Assembly (NCBI GenBank): GCA_900546345.1 | Contig: URCI01000073.1 | Coordinates: 1-10,886 of the forward strand | Direction of reading: 5' to 3' | Length of the DNA: 10,886 bases | DNA from: an uncultured Prevotella sp. | Lineage (GTDB): Bacteria; Bacteroidota; Bacteroidia; Bacteroidales; Bacteroidaceae | Part shown: positions 5,891 to 10,886 of the stretch, in pieces | How the letters are laid out: each line of letters starts with the position of its first letter | Numbering within the stretch: position 1 is the first letter of the stretch | The notes under the pieces: generated by a model | Databases searched by the model: none | Seen by the model: the letters and a program-made list of their open reading frames with translations, nothing else | Told to the model about the DNA's origin: nothing | Position numbers and translations under genes: made by a program

Positions 5891-5924
5891 ACCGTCACAG
5901 ACAAGCGGTCTTGTCCATGACGGT
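5891..5924 (-). terminator. hairpin between the cupin and HxlR genes
   Basis: The arms are ACCGTCA-CA-GACAAG (5891-5905) and CTTGTC-CA-TGACGGT (5910-5924) around a CGGT loop: 13 paired bases with one 2x2 internal loop. Read on the - strand it follows the cupin stop by 26 bases and ends in TTTTG, so it may terminate the cupin transcript or act as an attenuator before HxlR. On the + strand it is followed by AAAGATTTTT. Confidence 0.55.
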
Positions 5925-5950
5925 AAAGATTTTTAATATGATTCCTTTGA

Positions 5951-6397
5951 TTACCATTTCACCTGGTCCTTCAGGATAACGCCATCGGTGGCATCGTCCT
6001 GGGTGAAAGGCGTCTCACGATACTGGACGCAGAGCACCACCATCGGCTCCGTGCCGTTGTTGTGAATGGTGCGTTTGCCTTCTGGTGAGACGCGCACCAC
6101 ACTGCCTTCCTGCAAAGGGATGTTCACACCGTCAACCTGATATTCTCCTTTGCCGCTGAGAACGAAATAAAGCTCCTCATGGGTCTTGTGCGTATGATAG
6201 AAACCGCCCTCCTGACCAGGAGCGTAAATCTGAAAAGAGAACTCAGAGCCTTTCGTTCCGAGAGCCTGTCCGCCAAACACCTTGCCGGGAATCTTTATAT
6301 CGCCCAAAGATAAGACATAGTCACCTAACTCGTTCAGCTTACCGAAATCCACTGCACTGAAGTTCTTGCCTTCAGCAATTTTCTTAACCTCTTTCAT
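5951..6397 (-). CDS. single-domain cupin protein
   Basis: This encodes 148 residues. The central part is a cupin beta-barrel. Motif 1 runs GGFYHTHKTHEELYFVLSGKGEY (64-86) with metal ligands His68, His70 and Glu74 or Glu75. Motif 2 contains RTIHNNG (109-115) with His112 as the last ligand. The metal site is therefore intact, and a small soluble metalloprotein is expected. No signal peptide is seen. The reaction is not deducible: small cupins include dioxygenases, isomerases and sugar-binding proteins. It has its own promoter (6440-6471) with palindromes upstream and lies next to the HxlR gene. Cupins are found next to HxlR-type or other stress regulators, so joint regulation is plausible. Confidence 0.88.
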   Translation of the reverse strand: MKEVKKIAEGKNFSAVDFGKLNELGDYVLSLGDIKIPGKVFGGQALGTKGSEFSFQIYAPGQEGGFYHTHKTHEELYFVLSGKGEYQVDGVNIPLQEGSVVRVSPEGKRTIHNNGTEPMVVLCVQYRETPFTQDDATDGVILKDQVKW

Positions 6398-6439
6398 AAT
6401 GTTCTAATATGTTACTTACTTTTCTTTTGTTTACGGTTG

Positions 6440-6471
6440 CAAAGTTAGTTACTGTTTTTGATTCCTGCAAG
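6440..6471 (-). promoter_or_regulatory. promoter of the cupin gene
   Basis: On the - strand TAACTTTG (6440-6447) is a full TAnnTTTG match, and CTTG (6468-6471) is a -33-like element 20 bp upstream. The ATG at 6397 lies 42 bases downstream. This is the best-formed promoter on the - strand of the window. Confidence 0.65.
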
Positions 6472-6484
6472 AAGGAACTTGAAA

Positions 6485-6514
6485 GTAAGACACTTACCTC
6501 TAGGTAACTATTGC
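6485..6514. promoter_or_regulatory. operator-like palindromes upstream of the cupin promoter (motif copy 2)
   Basis: Two overlapping dyads lie just upstream of the -33 element: GTAAG-ACA-CTTAC (6485-6497) and TTACCT-CT-AGGTAA (6494-6507). The latter runs into GTAACTATTGC (6504-6514), identical to the copy at 5342-5352. A further inverted AGTTAC lies at 6527-6532. Dyads next to a promoter beside an HxlR gene suggest its operator; this is inference. Confidence 0.45.
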
Positions 6515-6536
6515 TGATGCTGAGAAAGTTACGAGC

Positions 6537-6734
6537 TCAGACATTAAGATTGTTTAGCTCTTTTTCGTATTTGCCCTCCCCTATCTGTGTCAGAGAGTCG
6601 AGGGCAAAGGGGACGTCCTTGCGGAAGGCAGACATGAACCTTTCGCTCTCTAGAATGACCGTTGATGAACATCCTGCCATCATAACGGTACAGGCTGATA
6701 GTATAAAAGTCTTGAAAATCTCTTTGTAGTTCAT
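6537..6734 (-). CDS. small lipoprotein of unknown function
   Basis: This encodes 65 residues. The N-terminus MNYKEIFKTFILSACTVMMAGC is a lipoprotein signal with lipobox MAGC, Cys22 being the lipidation site. That leaves a mature peptide of only about 44 residues, with charged, probably helical sequence (ESERFMSAFRKD) and no recognisable domain. It starts 9 bp after the stop of the serine-hydrolase lipoprotein on the same strand, so the two are very likely cotranscribed. The signal peptide and tight spacing support a real gene despite its size. Confidence 0.65.
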   Translation of the reverse strand: MNYKEIFKTFILSACTVMMAGCSSTVILESERFMSAFRKDVPFALDSLTQIGEGKYEKELNNLNV

Positions 6735-6743
6735 ATAGGTGAA

Positions 6744-7910
6744 TTATAACAGTTGTGCCATTTTCTCAAAGATATACGCAGCGTCCCAATACTCGAAGTT
6801 GTTGGCTCCCAGGCGCACCATGATGAGGTGTTTGGCAGGATTAATGTAGAGCACCTGACCACGGATGCCTACTGCATACGTTCCGGGGCAGGCGGGATCC
6901 TTGATTCCCAGGTCATAACTGTTGTACCAGCACAGATGATAGCCATCGTTGGTCGTGTCGTATGCTATGGACTCGCGTATCCACTTCTCGCTGACGATGC
7001 GACGGCCGTTCCATACGCCACCATTCAGATACAGTCGACCGATTCTCGCCAGGTCCATGGCGTTGGTGGCGATGCCACCGAAGGCATGAGAGTGGTGATG
7101 CTTACGGCTGTCGATGGTGATATACGCGTCGTGGCTCATACCCAGAGGCTTCCATACCTTCTCACTAAGGTAGCCGGCAAGGCTCTGATGTGTGGCTCGC
7201 TCGATGACCAGTCCCAGCACCTGGGTGTCTATGCTACGGTAGTTATGCGTCGTCCCCGGCTCACATCTGAACTTCAGGCGCTTCACCAATTTCATCACGT
7301 TGTGACTATACTGCAAGTCAGCCATCTTTCGCAGGTTGCCCAGTCCCTTTCGGTTCAGACTGTAGGTGTCCTCCATCTTCAGGCCCGACTGCATGTTGAG
7401 CAGATGGCGGATGGTGAGTTCCTGCCAATAAGGATGCTTAGACTTCAGCTCAGGGAGATAGTCAGTCACCGGGTCGTCGATGCTCTTGATGTAACCCTCA
7501 TCGACGGCGATGCCACAGAGCAGCGATGTGATGGACTTTGAGACGGAGAATATCGTAGCGTTCGTTGTTGGCGTATATGTACCGGAGCTCTTCTCATAGA
7601 TGATGGTGTCGTTCCGGATGATGATGGTGGTCTGGTTAGGACTCAGATTGGCCATACGCTCTGACAATGTTTGCATCTTCTTCCCTCTGAGAGGCTCACA
7701 GATATGAAGGGTGTCGAGTTCTCTTTTGGAATCAGGAAGCGCTACGAAAGAGAATGTTCCTTTCGCTGTCCGGATGGTATCCCGCTCCCGTTGATGGAAG
7801 CTGAATGTTGTTGGTCCGTCCTTCCCATCCTTGTGCAATCCGCGTATGACGGAGCAAGATGATAACAAGCCTGTAAGTAAAGCTATGTATAAAATTCTAT
7901 TGTTTCTCAT
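6744..7910 (-). CDS. serine beta-lactamase-like hydrolase lipoprotein (class C / penicillin-binding-protein fold)
   Basis: This encodes 388 residues from the ATG at 7910 (MRNNRILYIALL). The frame opens nine codons earlier, but only from that ATG does the lipoprotein signal begin properly; lipobox LSSC puts Cys19 at the lipid anchor. Class C-like landmarks are SVSK (Ser122/Lys125, the acylated SxxK serine), HNYRS (222-226, the Tyr-x-Ser/Asn motif) and YAVGIRGQ near 345-352, where family members carry the KTG/HxG-type strand. LTIRHLLNMQSGL (165-177) and GGIATNAMDLARIGRLYLNGG (278-298) are strongly conserved blocks of this family. Such proteins are esterases, D-amino-acid peptidases or peptidoglycan-modifying enzymes; true beta-lactamase activity is not implied. 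A TAATTTTG -7 element lies upstream and the tiny lipoprotein follows immediately. Confidence 0.9.
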   Translation of the reverse strand: MRNNRILYIALLTGLLSSCSVIRGLHKDGKDGPTTFSFHQRERDTIRTAKGTFSFVALPDSKRELDTLHICEPLRGKKMQTLSERMANLSPNQTTIIIRNDTIIYEKSSGTYTPTTNATIFSVSKSITSLLCGIAVDEGYIKSIDDPVTDYLPELKSKHPYWQELTIRHLLNMQSGLKMEDTYSLNRKGLGNLRKMADLQYSHNVMKLVKRLKFRCEPGTTHNYRSIDTQVLGLVIERATHQSLAGYLSEKVWKPLGMSHDAYITIDSRKHHHSHAFGGIATNAMDLARIGRLYLNGGVWNGRRIVSEKWIRESIAYDTTNDGYHLCWYNSYDLGIKDPACPGTYAVGIRGQVLYINPAKHLIMVRLGANNFEYWDAAYIFEKMAQLL

Positions 7911-7945
7911 TTTATAATTTTGTGTTAGTACAATCATATTGACGA

Positions 7946-7953
7946 CAAAATTA
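7946..7953 (-). promoter_or_regulatory. -7 promoter element of the serine-hydrolase gene
   Basis: The - strand reads TAATTTTG, a match to TAnnTTTG, 35 bases before the ATG at 7910. No good -33 box is seen. Confidence 0.45.
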
Positions 7954-7995
7954 CTAAAATATCAGCAATAAGCGCACGGGTTGCAATCTTTTTCC

Positions 7996-8014
7996 ATATC
8001 TTTATAAAAGATAT
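7996..8014. repeat. perfect 8-bp inverted repeat
   Basis: ATATCTTT (7996-8003) and AAAGATAT (8007-8014) flank a 3-base ATA centre, between the end of the YolD-like gene and the serine-hydrolase promoter. No T-tract follows on the - strand, so a regulator site or weak structure is as likely as a terminator. Confidence 0.4.
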
Positions 8015-8064
8015 CATAAAATGTTCAAAACATGAAGAAGAACCCGAAACTCTATCTGGCATTT

Positions 8065-8256
8065 TCACAGCTCCACCGGCGTATTCCTCCTCCTCACCTC
8101 CGCTTCCTGCTTCTTCCGTGCTTCTTCAATGGCTTTCTCGTAGCCTGTGAGGGCAGCGAAGGGTGAGAACTGCGCCGCACGGTTGTACATGCTCATCTTC
8201 GGATGTTTCGTCGAGACGTGGTGCGGAAGATTGATGATGTCGTCGTAGTTGGCCAT
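8065..8256 (-). CDS. YolD-like protein, short form
   Basis: This encodes 63 residues. NYDDIINLPHHVS (3-15) and MSMYNRAAQFSPFAALTGYEKAI (21-43) are the hallmark of the YolD-like family, whose members accompany UvrX/YqjW-type Y-family polymerases in Firmicutes plasmids, phages and mobile elements. The C-terminal third is a charged helix (EEARKKQEAEVRRRNTPVEL). Bacillus YolD is nearly twice as long, so this keeps the conserved core but lacks the usual C-terminal half; it could be a natural short version or truncated. It starts 9 bp after the stop of the oxidoreductase gene, with GGAG just before its ATG, and is the last gene of the polymerase group. A role as a polymerase partner is inferred from family and context. 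Confidence 0.85.
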   Translation of the reverse strand: MANYDDIINLPHHVSTKHPKMSMYNRAAQFSPFAALTGYEKAIEEARKKQEAEVRRRNTPVEL

Positions 8257-8265
8257 TTGTCTCCG

Positions 8266-8901
8266 TTATTTGATATTCCAAATATCCTGCGGATCGAAGA
8301 CACCCGACCGATGTTGCCTGGCCAGGTTGAGCATGGCGTGAGCCACAACTTCTGTCTTCATCGGCTTTATAGAGCGGAAGAGTCCTATCTTATTAAAGAA
8401 CTGAATGACCGGCACGGATATTTTCTCTATGGTCTTCGTGGTGTTCTTGCGGATCAACGAAGGTGGACGGAGAATGGAGAGTTGGCTGAAACCGAGCTTA
8501 CTTACTGCATCTTCCAGTTCGCCTTTCATGCGAGTATAGAAGAATCGGCTCTTACTGTCGGCCATGGCTGATGATACGAGGACGTATGCCGGTACACCAT
8601 TGTCGGCTGCTGCTTTGGCAAAATTGTACTGATAGGTATAGTCAACCTTGTACTGGTTCTCCTTGCTGCCGGCCGTTGCCCTGTTGGTTCCCATGCAGGA
8701 GAAGAGCACGTCGCCTTTGACGGTGTTGCTCCACTGTTCCGGATGGTTGAAGTCAACGATATGCACTTTCAGCTTGTCGCTGGCGAAGGCTGGCTTCCGT
8801 CTTACAAAGACATCAACCTGCTCTATTTCACTGTCTTCCAATAATAATTGGGTCAGGTCTCTACCCGCGGCACCAGTCGCGCCCAATATAATAGCTTTCA
8901 T
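8266..8901 (-). CDS. NAD(P)-binding Rossmann-fold oxidoreductase (atypical SDR, HTATIP2-like)
   Basis: This encodes 211 residues. ILGATGAAGRDL (5-16) is the GxxGxxG dinucleotide-binding turn. DVLFSCMGTNRATAGS (64-79), VLVSSAMADS (107-116) with Ser110/Ser111, and YTRMKGELE (122-130) with a Tyr-x3-Lys pair are the SDR landmarks, and LRPPSLI follows as in the extended/atypical families. The closest recognised type is the TIP30/HTATIP2-like NAD(P)H-binding group; the substrate is unknown. It is cytosolic with no signal. It lies 46 bp after the Y-family polymerase and 9 bp before the YolD-like gene, separating a pair that is normally adjacent, so it is probably in the same transcript. A functional link to DNA repair is not evident from sequence. 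Confidence 0.85.
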   Translation of the reverse strand: MKAIILGATGAAGRDLTQLLLEDSEIEQVDVFVRRKPAFASDKLKVHIVDFNHPEQWSNTVKGDVLFSCMGTNRATAGSKENQYKVDYTYQYNFAKAAADNGVPAYVLVSSAMADSKSRFFYTRMKGELEDAVSKLGFSQLSILRPPSLIRKNTTKTIEKISVPVIQFFNKIGLFRSIKPMKTEVVAHAMLNLARQHRSGVFDPQDIWNIK

Positions 8902-8947
8902 AATTTGTCTTTTTATTTGTTACTGAGAATATTCTTAACTTCTTATC

Positions 8948-10495
8948 TTACGCTTTGTGTCCTCCTATCTGATTGTTCCGTTCTTTCTGTGTCGCGCCCT
9001 CAGCGTAGTTCAGTCCGCGCAGCAGGGCGTTCTTGCCAAACTCCTTCTTGATCTTCAGTGCCGCCTCCTGCAACCGCCGCTCCTTGGCAGTCGCCTCGTT
9101 CTCGCGTTTCTGTTCCCGTGCCTCCGCCTCATAGTCGGTGAAGAGGTCGAGCTGCACGGGCGTGTGTTGCCGTTGCCGCCGGTACACGTCCTCACTGATG
9201 ACGTGGTTGACGGTGATGTTCAGCCGTCGGATGAGCAAGACCGGGGTGACAATGCGGTCGTAGAGCTCGGTGACGGCATGGATGATCAGCTGCGAGGAAG
9301 ACGTGGGGTGCCCCAACGACAGCATGCCATGGGCGTGCTTCGGCACACTGCGGCCATACCAGTCGGTACTGACCTCCCCGTGATATTGCGCTCGGATAGC
9401 GGAGTTGGTGAGACTCTCGCGGTCGTAGCCCACCGTGAGGACGATCTGGTCGCCCACGAGATGCTTGTCAACCAGGTCGAGCGACAGCGCATCCGCCATC
9501 TCACGCGCCACCACACGGCCTTTCTCCGCCGTATACGCACTTTGCAGCACCTGACCGCTGCCCAGCGAGTTGGTCTCCGGCTTGTACGCCTTGATATAAT
9601 CCATCGTCACCGGCTCCCAGCCCCAAGCGTGGTCGATTATGAGCTCGGCGTTGACGCCGAACATCCGGTAGAGCAGCTCCTCGTTGTTAACCGACATCCT
9701 CGCCAACTGTCCCATCGTCTCGATACCGATGCCGTTAAGCCTTGCCACGATGCCGCGTCCGAAGCGCCAGAAGTCGGTCATCGGCTGATGGTTCCACAAC
9801 TCCCTTCGGTAGCTCATCTCGTCGAGTTCGGCAATGCGCACCCCGTCCTTGTCTGCCGGGATATGCTTCGCCACCACATCCATCGCCACCTTGCAGAGAT
9901 AGAGGTTCGTGCCGATGCCCGCCGTGGCGGTGATGCCCGTCGTGCGCAGCACATCGCGGATCATCGTCATCGCCAGCTCATGCGCCGTCATCTTGTAGGA
10001 TTGCAGATAGTCGGTCACGTCGGCAAAGATCTCGTCGATGGGGTAGACGTGGATGTCCTCTGGCGCGATATATTTGAGGTAGATGCCGTAGATCTCACTG
10101 CTCGCCCTGATGTACTCCGCCATCCGCGGCGTGGCAGCGATGTAGTCAGCCTCCCAGTCGGGGTGCTCCAGCAGTTCCTTGGCGAGATACGACTTTCCCG
10201 TGAACGGTCTGAAACCGATGGCCTTACGCCGCTCACAGTTCACCTCCCGCATCTTCTCCACGACCTCGAAGAGCCGGGCGCGCCCGCCCAGTCCGTAAGC
10301 CTTCATCGAGGGCGACACGGCCAGGCAGATGGTTTTCTCCGTGCGGCTCACGTCAGCCACGACAAGGTTAGTCGTCAGCGGATCGAGTCCCCTGGCGACA
10401 CACTCCACCGAACTGTAGAAGCTCTTCAGGTCGATGGCCACGTAGGTCCTGTTTTTGTCGGTCAATGTTCGGTCTGTCAGACTAATATTTCCCAA
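8948..10495 (-). CDS. Y-family translesion DNA polymerase, UvrX/ImpB-MucB-SamB type
   Basis: This encodes up to 515 residues. The palm domain opens with YVAIDLKSFYSSVE (18-31), giving catalytic Asp22 and Glu31. PIDEIFADVTDYL (152-164) supplies the second catalytic pair Asp154/Glu155. GITATAGIGTNLYLCKVAMD (187-206) is the Y-family block 3, and the thumb helix-hairpin-helix (RLNGIGIETMGQLA) lies at 252-265. PVQLDLF (446-452) is a beta-clamp-binding motif. The C-terminal KKEFGKNALLRGLN (483-496) and ERNNQIGGHKA (505-515) form the tail typical of UvrX-like polymerases paired with YolD. It synthesises DNA past lesions, with mutagenesis. No ATG precedes the palm: the reading frame offers only TTG at 10495 (used here) or TTG at 10465. 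It overlaps the upstream gene by 19 bp, implying translational coupling. Its base composition is more GC-rich than the left half of the window. Confidence 0.93.
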   Translation of the reverse strand: MGNISLTDRTLTDKNRTYVAIDLKSFYSSVECVARGLDPLTTNLVVADVSRTEKTICLAVSPSMKAYGLGGRARLFEVVEKMREVNCERRKAIGFRPFTGKSYLAKELLEHPDWEADYIAATPRMAEYIRASSEIYGIYLKYIAPEDIHVYPIDEIFADVTDYLQSYKMTAHELAMTMIRDVLRTTGITATAGIGTNLYLCKVAMDVVAKHIPADKDGVRIAELDEMSYRRELWNHQPMTDFWRFGRGIVARLNGIGIETMGQLARMSVNNEELLYRMFGVNAELIIDHAWGWEPVTMDYIKAYKPETNSLGSGQVLQSAYTAEKGRVVAREMADALSLDLVDKHLVGDQIVLTVGYDRESLTNSAIRAQYHGEVSTDWYGRSVPKHAHGMLSLGHPTSSSQLIIHAVTELYDRIVTPVLLIRRLNITVNHVISEDVYRRQRQHTPVQLDLFTDYEAEAREQKRENEATAKERRLQEAALKIKKEFGKNALLRGLNYAEGATQKERNNQIGGHKA

Positions 10496-10875
10496 AAGCT
10501 TTGCGGCAGGTGGATGTTCTCCACACTGACGGCTTCCTCAAACAGCGGAGCGATCTCGTCGGGCGTGAATCCGGCGATTCCGCAGCCTATCGGAGTGACG
10601 AGGAACGTCAGCTCGGGATGAGCCTTGGCATAGTCGATAAACTTATTGACGTAGGGACGGATTGTCTCCACGCCGCCCTGCATGGTCGGGATGGCATAGC
10701 TCTGCCCCTGCGGGCCGTCGCCATTGCCCATGACTGCGCCGAAGTAAAGGCGTGCCGTGCGTGCGGCTCCGCCCCCGTGCATGCCTGCGAGATTGCTGCC
10801 AAAGACAAAGATCTCATTGGGTTTGAGTGAAGTGATGTACTCGGGTGTGATGCGGTTGGAATAATCTTTCTCCAT
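10477..10875 (-). CDS. macro-domain-like protein of unknown function
   Basis: This encodes 132 residues with a complete ATG at 10875. IFVFGSNLAGMHGGGAAR (22-39), GQSYAIPTMQGG (57-68) and FLVTPIGCGIAGF (91-103) match a bacterial family with features of macro domains: a beta-strand followed by a glycine-rich ADP-ribose-type binding loop, then a Gly-x-Gly-Ile-Ala-Gly second loop. Binding or hydrolysis of ADP-ribose derivatives is therefore possible but unproven; the protein is usually annotated as hypothetical. It is the first gene in the - strand group visible here, and its 3' end overlaps the start of the Y-family polymerase by 19 bp, which ties it to the translesion cassette. The promoter would lie beyond the right edge of the window. 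Confidence 0.8.
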   Translation of the reverse strand: MEKDYSNRITPEYITSLKPNEIFVFGSNLAGMHGGGAARTARLYFGAVMGNGDGPQGQSYAIPTMQGGVETIRPYVNKFIDYAKAHPELTFLVTPIGCGIAGFTPDEIAPLFEEAVSVENIHLPQSFWEILV

Positions 10876-10886
10876 AGTTGGTGGTA

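Noticed and set aside
6753..7541. 262-codon + strand open frame
   Set aside because: It lies wholly opposite the serine-hydrolase gene, whose motifs SVSK and HNYRS are intact, and shows no domain or promoter of its own.
8957..10621. 554-codon open frame on the + strand, antisense to the polymerase
   Set aside because: It mirrors the GC-rich codons of the clearly real - strand polymerase, is rich in Arg, His, Val and Leu with no domain pattern, and crosses the boundary into the next antisense gene.

Overview
The window looks like chromosomal DNA of a Bacteroidales bacterium, most likely Prevotellaceae. The basis is several matches to the Bacteroidetes -7 promoter element TAnnTTTG at plausible distances upstream of starts, starts mostly without Shine-Dalgarno sequences, signal peptides ending in N/S-A-Q-T, Bacteroidetes-style lipoboxes, and protein families typical of that group. 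The genus is an inference; no rRNA or marker gene is present.

Left part (1-2576, + strand): a long AT-rich non-coding stretch with several inverted repeats, then a LysR-type regulator followed by a YeiH/UPF0324 membrane protein (putative sulfate exporter family). The 73-bp gap and the regulator's 3' end hold two T-N11-A dyads 23 bp apart and a -7 element, laid out as expected if the regulator controls the transporter.

Middle part (2634-7910, all - strand): a small HExxH membrane protein, a C-terminal scrap of a lost hydrolase gene, an exported pyridoxamine-phosphate-oxidase-like flavin protein, an exported alpha/beta hydrolase with an intact triad, a nitroreductase-like lipoprotein, an HxlR regulator with one N-terminal cysteine, a single-domain cupin, a 65-residue lipoprotein and a serine beta-lactamase-like lipoprotein. 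An identical 11-mer lies upstream of both the nitroreductase and the cupin, which flank the HxlR gene. This suggests a small HxlR-controlled stress or detoxification group acting largely in the cell envelope.

Right part (8065-10875, all - strand, visibly more GC-rich in its distal half): in transcription order a macro-domain-like protein, a UvrX-type Y-family DNA polymerase that overlaps it and has no ATG start, a Rossmann-fold NAD(P) oxidoreductase and a short YolD-like protein. YolD-like proteins usually accompany UvrX-type polymerases, so this reads as a translesion-synthesis cassette with two unusual extra members. It is the most unusual gene arrangement in the window. No rRNA, tRNA, CRISPR array or insertion sequence was found.
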